Shown here: piece after piece, positions 16,382 to 25,700 of the stretch
How positions within the stretch are numbered: position 1 is the first letter of the stretch
Layout: every line of letters begins with the position of its first letter
Source: JANRIZ01 sp033764445
GTDB taxonomy: Bacteria; Verrucomicrobiota; Verrucomicrobiia; JAWXBN01
Length of the DNA: 64,000 bases
Assembly (NCBI GenBank): GCA_033764445.1
Contig: JANRIZ010000058.1
Location: 1 to 64,000, forward strand
Reading direction: 5' to 3'
Program-made: the position numbers and the translations under genes
Notes under the pieces: model-generated
Told to the model about the DNA's origin: nothing
The model's database searches: none
The model's input: the letters and a program-made list of their open reading frames with translations, nothing else

Positions 16382-18637
16382 TTACTGGGATCGCGCCCAC
16401 TGGCCCTGTGTGAAACTGCGCACCATGGGGACCCCAGGCGGATTTTTGTTGGGGTCCTGGAAGTTGGTGTCCCAGTTCCATATGCGGATGGGCGGGCTGT
16501 AATAACTTTCAAAACGGGATGCATTAAAACCGGATACTCCCGGTGATGTATTAAAGGATTGTCCTCCGTTATCCGAGTAGAAACGGGCGGTGGCCTGTTC
16601 GGAATTGAAGAGATTGACAATCGATCCATTGATCGTGGCCCGCTGGCTGCCCCAATCCTCCAAAAAGCGGGGGAAATTATGAAGACCACCGGTAACGGTA
16701 TTGGAATCCACGGGGGACTGGCCTGCCACGATGGCAACATTATAGGTGGTATGGATGGCGTCCCGGCTCCCGGACTTGGTCTGTCCCAGATAGCCCCCGT
16801 ATCGGCTGGAGAGAATGGTCACCGCATCCGCAAACACCGCCGCCGGTCTTCTGGAGTAACCGGTCACCGTGGAGTTGGTCAGTCCATACGTGGGATTGTT
16901 GGCCGTATTACTGGTATTGGCAAGGGTGTTGGTACCCCCGGTATTGTAATCACCCAGCAGATACATGGGATTATCGGTGACAACCGTCATTCCAATATTC
17001 GAACTATTGTATGCACTGTTATCATAACTCGTGATATTGGGAATATTGGTGGCATTCTTCATGGTCACCCCGGTTTTGTTGCTGCTGGTGCCATCAATAT
17101 TGGAAACATAGACCACACCATTGAACTCGAAAGGGGTCGTATTGCTGACAGTGACAACATTTGTGCCGATGTTTGTTGTATAAATCGAAGCCCGTGTAAT
17201 GTTGGTATGTACCGGGGCATTGGTGACATTGGCTCCGGTGTTGAGGATTTTAGAAACGTCAAATTCGGTTGTGACCACATTGCTGCGGGCCAGATAGGCC
17301 ATGTTGCTGACCGTCTGACCCGCGGAATTGGTCTGTCCACTCCAACGGTAATCGGACATTTTGCCATTCGCATTAAAGGCACCTGTGAGGGTCTGATAGG
17401 TGAGATTGGGAACGATGATATTGGTGGTGATGGGACCGGGAAGGGTGTAGGTATTGGTGATGTAGGGAGTAATGGCCGTGGTTCCGTAGGGATTGTTGCT
17501 GGAGGCGTTCCCGTAATAAAACTGTGGCAAGCGGCCCGCATTACTGGTGCCCGGAACTATCACCCGTAGTCCCGCTTTGTAGTAAAGTCGTGCCTTGGAA
17601 TTGACCGTTGAATCCTGATCTGCCGTGGTATCCAAGGCATAAGGATCTGTGACGGCCTGTCCGAAGGAATTTGTATAAACGGGCCTTTTGATGAGGGCGA
17701 TCGCACCGTTGGTGCTGTAGTTTGAACCGTAGTTGGTGGAATTGGTAATGGTGGTTCCGCCGTATCCGTTCATCCCTGGCACAAGTTTTGAGCCGGTTGG
17801 CGACGGGAGACCTCCTGCAAACGCATTATATGATGTGGAAACAGTCCCTGAAACATTTGTGAATGTATAACGAAACGAGTTGTTGGTGCTGTTGTAGTTG
17901 AAATTGGTTGTATTGGGTGTGAATTGGGCCCAGGTATTGGTATCCCCGCCAAACCGGGCATACACGGTCTGCCCCCCGTACGTGTTTAATGGTGATCCCG
18001 CACTGGTGACAGGACCGTTGAATGTATTGGTTGAAAATGTGTAGAAAAAAATACTCGCATTGGAATGGATTTTGCCGGTCATGGCCATCGCGGGACCCGA
18101 GTGAAATTCCAGATTGGGGACATAAAACACGCCGTAGTAAAACAGGGGTTCAAACGTGTACTGGATTTCCTGTTGAAGCTTTGTCACCACGTTCGGGTTG
18201 ATCCGACTGCGCACCCAGGCCACCGCCAGAAACCGGTTGTCACGCTCCCCGCCATTCTTGTGGGAAAAATTGGAGGGAACCCCGTTGGAACTCAGCGGAA
18301 TAGCTCCATAATTGATGATCTCCACCCGCGAGGTGTTGATGAAGGCCGAGGGTGCGGTGGACATGTTGATATTGCTGCTGACCACCCCGTATGTGACATT
18401 TGTGTAATCCGTCTGATCCAGCATCCTGCCCACATCCTTGTAGATGGTCGCCAGGCAGACTTCGGCAGCATAGGCCGTTTCCAGAGCCAGATCCCCCCGA
18501 CTGGCCATGGAACGGGTATGTGAATTGAGCGCGATGGCCGCCGCCAGCAAAAAGGACAGGGAACTGACAATGATCAGAGTCCACACCAACGCGCTGCCGC
18601 GGCAGGAACTGTTTTGGGAACAAGGGATTGTTTTCAT
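16382..18637 (-). CDS. Large PilX/pseudopilin-like surface protein
   Basis: A 751-residue protein with a single N-terminal hydrophobic helix (SALVWTLIIVSSLSFLLAAA, about residues 14-33) preceded by a basic, Gly-containing leader, like minor pilins of the PilX type but without the classic Glu at +5. The rest is strikingly rich in Asn, Thr, Ser, Gly and Tyr, with recurring N-T and T-N pairs, and far longer than a usual minor pilin. This composition suggests a secreted, beta-rich extracellular domain. It is the third gene of a pilin-like set, 18 bp after the PilW-like gene. Assembly into a pilus or type II-like pseudopilus is inferred. Confidence 0.7.
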   Translation of the reverse strand: MKTIPCSQNSSCRGSALVWTLIIVSSLSFLLAAAIALNSHTRSMASRGDLALETAYAAEVCLATIYKDVGRMLDQTDYTNVTYGVVSSNINMSTAPSAFINTSRVEIINYGAIPLSSNGVPSNFSHKNGGERDNRFLAVAWVRSRINPNVVTKLQQEIQYTFEPLFYYGVFYVPNLEFHSGPAMAMTGKIHSNASIFFYTFSTNTFNGPVTSAGSPLNTYGGQTVYARFGGDTNTWAQFTPNTTNFNYNSTNNSFRYTFTNVSGTVSTSYNAFAGGLPSPTGSKLVPGMNGYGGTTITNSTNYGSNYSTNGAIALIKRPVYTNSFGQAVTDPYALDTTADQDSTVNSKARLYYKAGLRVIVPGTSNAGRLPQFYYGNASSNNPYGTTAITPYITNTYTLPGPITTNIIVPNLTYQTLTGAFNANGKMSDYRWSGQTNSAGQTVSNMAYLARSNVVTTEFDVSKILNTGANVTNAPVHTNITRASIYTTNIGTNVVTVSNTTPFEFNGVVYVSNIDGTSSNKTGVTMKNATNIPNITSYDNSAYNSSNIGMTVVTDNPMYLLGDYNTGGTNTLANTSNTANNPTYGLTNSTVTGYSRRPAAVFADAVTILSSRYGGYLGQTKSGSRDAIHTTYNVAIVAGQSPVDSNTVTGGLHNFPRFLEDWGSQRATINGSIVNLFNSEQATARFYSDNGGQSFNTSPGVSGFNASRFESYYSPPIRIWNWDTNFQDPNKNPPGVPMVRSFTQGQWARSQ

Positions 18638-18655
18638 GGCTCTCCTCCTGATTGA

Positions 18656-19753
18656 TCAGTCATTGACCCCCCCCGCGTCATAGGCGTTGATGCCCACCAC
18701 ATCGGAGTTGGCCGGTTTTTTAAATTGGGGGTCCCCACGCAGTGTGACCTGCGTCCGGAGTCTGTAGATCCCCTTGCCGGTCACATCCCCGGGCGAGGCA
18801 TACTTCAAATCCACGATCAACAGGGGGCCGATGACGGTGAACACGTTCGTGTGGGGAACCTGGGCGGTGGTAGGTGTCTGGACCGCGTTGGAAACGCCGT
18901 TGACGTAATAGGCGGTCGTATCCTGGGCCGATACATCCGCAGTCAGTGTGTTGGATGGGATGAAGCTGAGGATTGTCTTATAGTTCGAGGTGTTTCCCGA
19001 GTCCGTGTACATACGCATATCCCGGTTGGTGGTGATCCCTCCCGCATAGTTGGTGTAAAAGGCATTGGTCACCAGAAACCTCATTTCCCTGCCGATAAGC
19101 ACCCGGGTCCCGGAAGGCACAAAGGTGGTCGCCGCCGACCGAAGCGGAATGGACACTGTGGTCACGGCCGTGTTGGTCAGAGCCGCATTCAGGGTGTTGA
19201 TCTGACCCGCATTGCTCGAGACCATGCTGTAAACCGCCGGAGTGGAATCAAACCGCACCACATCATTGGTTCCCACGGTGTGGACGGAAATACTCGTCCG
19301 GACCACCCCGGAGTTTGTCATCGTCGCAAAAGCCGTGTTACTCGGCAGCGTCCCGTAGACGGTGGGCAAAATGGCGATCGGAGAGGTCAGGGCCGTGTTG
19401 GAAATCGTGCATGTGGTGTCACCGATATTGACCGCAGAAACGAGCAACCCGTAAAAGCCACTGCTGATCAGACGGAGGTCCTCACCCGAGGAGCCGCTGG
19501 ACATCACCGCACCATTGCTCGCGTACAGCAGCGGATAGGCCAGGGATTGTTTGGCATAATAGGACACCGTATCCGTCGCCGACCTGACATCATCGTGGGC
19601 CGTGTCCAGCATCCTTGTAAAGGAGTACAGTTTGTGAACCGCCACAAATCCCCCCATCGCCAGGGCACTGACCAGGACAAAAACGGCGGCGGCAACAATC
19701 AGTTCCGAGATTGTAAACCCCTGTTCGTTCCGTTGTACCGGGAAATCCTTCAT
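18656..19753 (-). CDS. Prepilin-type protein, PilW-like
   Basis: A 365-residue protein with a canonical type IV prepilin leader: MKDFPVQRNEQG followed by FTISELIVAAAVFVLVSA. Cleavage by prepilin peptidase would fall between Gly12 and Phe13, with the conserved Glu at +5. The soluble part is Thr/Ser/Val-rich. Gene position (after a PilV-like and before a PilX-like gene) and length suggest a PilW-type minor pilin. Its start overlaps the end of the upstream PilV-like gene by 4 bp. Confidence 0.8.
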   Translation of the reverse strand: MKDFPVQRNEQGFTISELIVAAAVFVLVSALAMGGFVAVHKLYSFTRMLDTAHDDVRSATDTVSYYAKQSLAYPLLYASNGAVMSSGSSGEDLRLISSGFYGLLVSAVNIGDTTCTISNTALTSPIAILPTVYGTLPSNTAFATMTNSGVVRTSISVHTVGTNDVVRFDSTPAVYSMVSSNAGQINTLNAALTNTAVTTVSIPLRSAATTFVPSGTRVLIGREMRFLVTNAFYTNYAGGITTNRDMRMYTDSGNTSNYKTILSFIPSNTLTADVSAQDTTAYYVNGVSNAVQTPTTAQVPHTNVFTVIGPLLIVDLKYASPGDVTGKGIYRLRTQVTLRGDPQFKKPANSDVVGINAYDAGGVND

Positions 19754-20328
19754 AGTTCGGGCCTCATCGCAGAGACGCTGTTGGTGAAGTTTTTATTCTT
19801 GTTGCTCCAATAAACATCCACGTTGATCCGGTAAAATCTCTGCTGGTCAACCGCAGCGGGGGATACCCCGGCCAGATTCGTAAAGGATCTGTTCCGAGTG
19901 ACGGGAGACACTGTAATCCGGGTCAGATAGGCCAGCACGGCGTCCTCCGTGGCCCGGGAATAGGTGACCGCTCCGGTGGCCGTGCCGTTCTGATAGCCCA
20001 TCTGGATGTCAAACTGTCGTGTGGCGGCATTGGTCAGGGAGGATTGGGAATTGGTGTTGGCGGTGGTGGTAATTCTCAATCCACTGTAATTGAAATTGAC
20101 ATAGGTGGCCGTGGGATTGTTGCGGAGTTCGTCGATGTTGACGGCCATCGCCCGCTCAAGGTGTTCCTGAGCCACCCGCTGTGCGCCGGTATTGTAGGCG
20201 GCATGGACCGAGGCTTTCTGAAGAAAGACAAAACCTGAAAAAACACCCAGGATTCCAATCGCGCATACCCCCATGGCAATCAGCATTTCTGCCAAGGTGA
20301 ACGCATCCGGACGACGAATTGCTTCCAT
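19750..20328 (-). CDS. Prepilin-type protein, PilV-like
   Basis: A 192-residue prepilin-like protein. The leader MEAIRRPDA precedes FTLAEMLIAMGVCAIGIL, so cleavage before Phe10 leaves Glu at +5; the usual -1 Gly is replaced by Ala, which prepilin peptidases can accept. The LIAMGVCAIGILGVF helix resembles PilV/GspI minor pilins. It is the first gene of the pilin-like group. A TTGACA...TATAAA promoter sits so close to the ATG that the mRNA may have almost no leader, and no Shine-Dalgarno sequence is visible. Confidence 0.8.
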   Translation of the reverse strand: MEAIRRPDAFTLAEMLIAMGVCAIGILGVFSGFVFLQKASVHAAYNTGAQRVAQEHLERAMAVNIDELRNNPTATYVNFNYSGLRITTTANTNSQSSLTNAATRQFDIQMGYQNGTATGAVTYSRATEDAVLAYLTRITVSPVTRNRSFTNLAGVSPAAVDQQRFYRINVDVYWSNKNKNFTNSVSAMRPEL

Positions 20329-20334
20329 AATGAC

Positions 20335-20365
20335 TTTATACTAATTTTTATTTTACAAATGTCAA
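20335..20365 (-). promoter_or_regulatory. Sigma70-type promoter for the pilin-like operon
   Basis: On the minus strand, TTGACA (20365-20360) is followed after 19 bp by TATAAA (20340-20335). The -35 box is perfect and the -10 box strong, though spacing is 1-2 bp long. The -10 box ends only 6 bp before the ATG at 20328, so transcription would begin at or next to the start codon. The region 20330-20500 is extremely AT-rich compared with flanking genes. Confidence 0.55.
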
Positions 20366-20374
20366 CACTGAATA

Positions 20375-20467
20375 GTGTACACATACTATAATATAATATT
20401 AAACATCTAATATACAATAGATTACAATAAAGAAATAAAAAATGATTGTAGTCAATTACGCTACAAT
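20375..20467. promoter_or_regulatory. Candidate operator palindromes
   Basis: Two dyads lie in the AT-rich spacer between the regulator gene and the pilin-like operon. One is GTGTACAC at 20375-20382, just upstream of the -35 box. The other is ATTGTAG (20445-20451), nine bases, CTACAAT (20461-20467). GntR-family regulators bind such dyads, so these are reasonable targets for the adjacent regulator; binding is not shown. Confidence 0.4.
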
Positions 20468-20502
20468 AAAAAAATGAAATAATAGTGCTTTAGAGACTAT
20501 GT

Positions 20503-21594
20503 TTAAATGGGCAGCACTATTTTTGGACTTACATGAAAGGTCCGCGTTGCAGGGCCTCCCGCAAGTGCGCGCAGGCAGTCGAGCATCGCAGAGGCAACAT
20601 CGGAAATGTTGAATTCACTCCGCACCATCCGCTCCTCCTCCCCGTACAACGTGGGCGACCCCCGGAATGACAGAGTGGCGATGAAAACATCCTTTCCCGG
20701 ACTGACCCCTCCCGCCCGAAGACCCGCCAAAAAACCTTTCGTCACCAGGTCATCCAAAATCACCACTCCCGGGCGGCGTTCCATCACCCTCGGCGATGCC
20801 AAAAAAGTCTCCGCCACAGCCCGCCCATACGTTTCAAAATAATTGTGGACGGACCCTCCCTCATCCCGCGCCGCCAGAATCTGCCCCACTCCCGCTTCCA
20901 ATCCGTGAAGTCGGCAGCTTTCCGCCAGGGTCCCATAAAAAAGATTGCCCTCGCTCACCCGCTGGTCTGTCACAGGAACCAGCCAAACGCTTTGTGCCCC
21001 ACCCGTCACCAATCCGCCGACTCCCTGTCGGATGACTTCCTGCATGTCCAGGGAAACCTCGCCCGGTCTTGGCTCCCCAAATTTAACACTCACAAAGGGC
21101 AGGGTCCGGGATCGAAACCACGCCTCGGTCTGCGGCGTGGCGATGGATCCCATGATGATTCCCGTGATTTTCCCCAGAGCCATCTGGCTCTCGAACATCT
21201 CCTGCTGGTGCCGGTTGGCCCCGGCAGGATCAAAATCGGGGATGTTGAAAAAGTTCAGGACCGGCAGGCCCCGCTCCCCGGCCAGGATTTGAAGGTTGAG
21301 CATGAGCATGCTGTACAAAGGCAGCCGCCCCCCGGCGGTGGACATGTCCGCCTGGATCAACGCCACAAACTTCGAATGCGCCCACTCGGTGATGAAGGTC
21401 CCGCGCCCCTGCTGGCGCACCACCATGCCGCTGCCTTCCAGCTCCATCATCACCCGGTCGATGGTGTTCTGTGTCACCCCATGGATCCGGGTGATCTCAT
21501 TGTAGCTGGGCATCAGATCCCCCGCCCGATGCTCCCCGATGTATTGGAGCAACGCCTCCCGCAGGAGCACATATTTGGGAACGGGGTTGTTCAT
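20503..21594 (-). CDS. GntR-type transcriptional regulator with LacI-like sensor domain
   Basis: A 363-residue regulator from the ATG at 21594 (MNNPVPKYVLLREALLQYI); an ATG nine codons earlier is possible but less likely. Residues 1-75 form a winged helix (PSYNEITRIHGVTQNTIDRVMMELEGSGMV..GRGTFI), the GntR pattern. Residues 80-360 resemble the periplasmic-binding-protein-like sensor of LacI regulators (VILDDLVTKGFLAGLRAGG near the end). This architecture matches AraR-type sugar-responsive repressors. It lies upstream of the pilin-like operon with AT-rich DNA between, which makes that operon a candidate target. The effector is unknown. Confidence 0.85.
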   Translation of the reverse strand: MNNPVPKYVLLREALLQYIGEHRAGDLMPSYNEITRIHGVTQNTIDRVMMELEGSGMVVRQQGRGTFITEWAHSKFVALIQADMSTAGGRLPLYSMLMLNLQILAGERGLPVLNFFNIPDFDPAGANRHQQEMFESQMALGKITGIIMGSIATPQTEAWFRSRTLPFVSVKFGEPRPGEVSLDMQEVIRQGVGGLVTGGAQSVWLVPVTDQRVSEGNLFYGTLAESCRLHGLEAGVGQILAARDEGGSVHNYFETYGRAVAETFLASPRVMERRPGVVILDDLVTKGFLAGLRAGGVSPGKDVFIATLSFRGSPTLYGEEERMVRSEFNISDVASAMLDCLRALAGGPATRTFHVSPKIVLPI

Positions 21595-21656
21595 GACTTG
21601 CCATTCAAAAGCCCTGTACAAAGCACCACCGGTGGCGGTGGAATCGGTTCCTCCGG

Positions 21657-22676
21657 TCAGAACATCTTGATATAGGCCTTTTCCTTGAGCTTATCAATCC
21701 ATTGCCTCTGAAGCTCAAGTCTTTCCTCCTGGACCAGTTCCCCCTCGATCCGGTCCCGGACACTTTTCAAAGGCAACAATTCCCCCTTGCGATAATCATA
21801 ACATTGCATGATGTAATACCCCTCGTCGGTCACCACAATCGGACTGACCTGCCCGGGCCGCAACTTGAAGGCCACGGCCGCCAGCTCATCGCGCAGAGTT
21901 TCGTTGTCGATCCAGCCCCAGTCCCCCCCGGATTCCCGCTTGGGCTCCTCCGAATACGCCCGGGCCAGATTCGAAAAATCCGACCCGGTGTTCAGCTTCT
22001 TGAGAACTTCCCGCGCCAGTTTGAGCTGCGGATCCATCTCATATTCCTTGCCGGCATCATCGACGTACTTTTCCTTGAATATCCCCTTGCGGAAAAATAT
22101 CATCCTCAGACGGATCTGGTCCTCGCGGTAAAACTTGTCCATGTTCTTCTGGTAGTAGGTCTCTATCTTGAAGGGGGAAATGACGATCTCACTGTTGACG
22201 TTGCGCTGACGCATGTATTGGACAATCACATTGTCCTTCAAATCCCGCCGATACTCCTGCAGGGTCATTTTCTGAGCCTCCATGGTCTTGATGAAGGCGG
22301 AACGGTTCCCATCAAACTGGGTCTTGATGATCTCCTCCATACGCTGATCCACGATCCGTTCGGGCATGACCATCCCCTGCTTCTCAAAATCCTGCAGAAT
22401 CAGCTGGCGCTCAATCAACGCATTCAGGGCCTCCAGCCGCAGGGCCTTGATGCGTTTGACCAGTTCCTCCGGATTGCCCTGCAACGCCTCCCGCAAGGCC
22501 TTTTCCTGGGGCTCCACCTGGGTCTTGACCTGTGAGAAGGTGATGACTTTGTCGTTGACGATCGCGGCGATCCCATCGACGACATCCTGGGCCAGACTCT
22601 GGGGGGCCAGAACCATCAGAATGGCCAGCAAGACTCCCATCCCAAAAAATTGCCTGTGCGCCAGTCGTGTTTTCAT
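21657..22676 (-). CDS. SurA-like periplasmic peptidyl-prolyl isomerase
   Basis: A 339-residue secreted protein. A signal peptide (MKTRLAHRQFFGMGVLLAILMVLAPQSLAQ) is followed by a SurA-type N-terminal chaperone region (VDGIAAIVNDKVITFSQV, then helices to about residue 185) and one parvulin domain near residues 190-310 (SEEPKRESGGDWGWIDNETL and VSPIVVTDEGYYIMQ). It should act in the periplasm on outer-membrane protein folding. E. coli SurA has two parvulin domains; only one is seen here. It lies 37 bp downstream of mfd on the same strand. Confidence 0.88.
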   Translation of the reverse strand: MKTRLAHRQFFGMGVLLAILMVLAPQSLAQDVVDGIAAIVNDKVITFSQVKTQVEPQEKALREALQGNPEELVKRIKALRLEALNALIERQLILQDFEKQGMVMPERIVDQRMEEIIKTQFDGNRSAFIKTMEAQKMTLQEYRRDLKDNVIVQYMRQRNVNSEIVISPFKIETYYQKNMDKFYREDQIRLRMIFFRKGIFKEKYVDDAGKEYEMDPQLKLAREVLKKLNTGSDFSNLARAYSEEPKRESGGDWGWIDNETLRDELAAVAFKLRPGQVSPIVVTDEGYYIMQCYDYRKGELLPLKSVRDRIEGELVQEERLELQRQWIDKLKEKAYIKMF

Positions 22677-22713
22677 GGTGTTTTACGAAAATTCCTCTTC
22701 CAGTCCGTTTAAC

Positions 22714-25700
22714 TCAAAAGGATTCCAAAAGTTTTATCAGTTCCAGCAGCTTATCTTTGGCTTTCTCACCAGTCAATCGCGGAAAACGGCCCCCCACCAT
22801 CACAAAATCAGACCTCTTTTTGGCCACCACCTTTCCCTCCTTGACCTCCAGCTCCACCAACCCCTTCTGGGAACTGAGGATTTTCACCTCTGTCAGCAAA
22901 AGCAGGAGATCCATCGCCGGAGGCATTTTCCCATACCGGTCCCGCCATTGAACCCGCAACACCTCGAGTTCCTCCCGATTGGAGGCCTCCGCCAAACGCC
23001 GGTAGGCGGCCACACGCTCGGCGGTCTGGTCCATGTACCGTCTCGGAATCCAGGCCGGCTCCCTCGGCGCCCCATCTGAATTTCCCTCCCCTGCCCCATG
23101 GTGTTTGCCCTGTTCTTGGCATGAGGCTCCCTCCTTTGGAATCTGGAATTTGGAATCTGGCATTTCATACTCCGTGGTGCTCAGAAAATCCAGCCTCACG
23201 GAAACCTCCCGCCTCAGCGGGGCCCGCTCGCCCTTGAGCTGCGCAATGGTGGCCTTGAGGAGGTGACAGTACAGATCGAAACCGATGGCGGAAATGTGTC
23301 CGCTCTGCTCGGTGCCCAGAATGTTCCCGGCCCCGCGAATCTCCAGGTCCCGCATCGCGATCTTGAACCCGGCCCCCAGCTGGCTGTACTGCTTGATGGC
23401 ACTGACCCTCTTGCGCGCATTTTGCTGAAGCATCAGGTGGCGGGGCAGAAGCAGATACGCGTAGGCCTTGTGATCGGACCGGCCGACTCTCCCCCGCAGC
23501 TGGTACAGGTCGGCCAGACCGAACCGGTCGGCACGGTCGATGATCATGGTGTTGGCATTGGGGATGTCCAGTCCGCTTTCGATGATGGTGGTGCTGATGA
23601 GCACATCGGACCGGCCCCCGATGAAATGGGCCATGACCGTTTCCAGCTCCTCCTCATCCATCTGTCCGTGGCCGACATCGACCTTCGCCCGGGGCACCAG
23701 TTCCTTGATCCGGTCCCGGACCTTCAAAATGGATTCCACCCGGTTGTGCAGAAAATAGACCTGGCCATTCCGGGCCAGTTCCCGCTCGATGGCCGACCGG
23801 ATCAGCCGCTCATCATATGCGGCCACGACGGTTTCCACGGGGACGCGGTTGCGCGGCGGGGTTTCAATCAGGCTCATGTCCCGCGCGCCGGAAAGTGACA
23901 GGTACAGGGTCCGCGGAATGGGGGTGGCCGAGAGGGTCATCATGTCCACGAGGCGGAACCGTTCCTTGAACTTTTCCTTCTGCCTGACGCCGAACCGCTG
24001 TTCCTCGTCGACGACCACCAGTCCGAGGTCCTTGAACTTCACGTCGCCGGAAATGAGCCGGTGGGTGCCGACCACGACATCGGCCTGCCCGCCGACCAGG
24101 GCGGCCAGGGTCTCCTTTTGCTGACGCGCACTGCGATAGCGGTTGAGCACCTCCACGCGGAGCGGATAGTCGGCGAACCGTTCCACCAATGTCCGGTAAT
24201 GCTGCTGGGCCAGGACGGTGGTGGGGGCGAGCAGGGCGGCCTGTTTGCCCTCCATCACACATTTGAAAATCGCCCGGATGGCCACCTCGGTCTTGCCAAA
24301 CCCCACATCCCCACACACGAGCCGGTCCATGGGGCGGAGCGATTCCATGTCCCGTTTTGTCTCAATGATCGCCCGTTCCTGATCGGGGGTTTCCTCGTAC
24401 AGGAACGAATCCTCAAACTCGCGCATCCACTTGCCGTCGGTCCCGAAGGCATGACCCCGGTCGGTCTCCCGCTGGGCATGGATTTTCAAAAGCTGCGCGG
24501 CGTAGTCCATCACAGAACGCTGCGCGGAGGTCCGCGCCCGCTCCCATCGGGTGCCCCCCAGGACATCGAGGGCGGGGGAACGCCGGCCCACTCCGACGTA
24601 TTTGGTCACCAGATACGCCTGTTCCAGCGGGACAAACAGCCGCGCATTCTCGGCAAAAATCACCACCAGCACCTCCTCCTCCCGTCCGTCCACGGGCATC
24701 TTTTGCAGGCCGCCATACAGACCGATGCCGTGCTGGAGATGCACAACGGTGTCGCCCTCCTGCAATTCGCTGAAGTCCAGGGCCGAACTGTGTGCCCGCA
24801 GTTTGGTCAGCCGCTCCTCCCGACGGAGCCGACGCACGGTCTGGTACCGTCCGAAAATCTCGGAATCGGTCAGAACAACCTGCCTCCCGGCGGGAAACAC
24901 AAACCCGTGCAGGACGGAGGCCACCTCAAAATGCACATTGACCCATCCCTTGCCGGAGTGTGTGGATTTCTGATTTTCGTTTTCTGATTCTGGATCGTTG
25001 TTTGGAATTTGGAATTTGGAATCCGGAATCCTGAACACCCCGGCCTCCTCCAGGATTTCCGAAAGTCTCCGCAATTCGCCTTCGTTGTTCCCAAAAAGAT
25101 GGATGGTCCACCCTTCCCCGCACCATTGGCGGAATTGTTCCAGGAACACCGCCCGGCGTCTCTCCTGCACCACAATGTCCCCGGCGCCTTCGGCCTGGAA
25201 ATCATGTCCGAAAAAATGATGGACGCCCTCCTCGACCGGATCCCCATGGGCGCTGGCTTCAAAATGCTCGTCCTCCCCGCCCACCCCCAGGGCGGCGGAT
25301 ATCAGGGGTTGCCCGGAAAGAAACACGGGGCCACGGATTTTCCTTTCCGCAATCCGCACCTGCCCCTCAAAATCAATCTCCCCCACCTCATCAACGACCA
25401 GCAGGGTCCCCTCGGGCAGATAGTCGAGCAGCGTGGCCACGGCCTGCCCGGGGGCATCACTGAGAACGCTCAACAGGTGTGTCTCGCGGATCTCCCGTGC
25501 GGAAATCTGGGTGTCCACATCAAATTCCCGGATGGATTCGATGTAGTCCCCATCGAATTCCAGACGGACCGGATTCACGGCGTTGTAGGGGAAGACATCC
25601 AGAATCCCGCCACGGCGGGCGATCTGCCCATGCAGCCCCGCGCGGGTGACGGCTTCATATCCGCCCGCCACCAGGCAGCCCATCAGCTCTTCCATGCTCA

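Noticed and set aside
16559..17569. Plus-strand Gly/Ile-rich open frame opposite the large pilin-like gene
   Set aside because: The repetitive Gly/Ile/Asp composition is the antisense of the Asn/Thr-rich gene.
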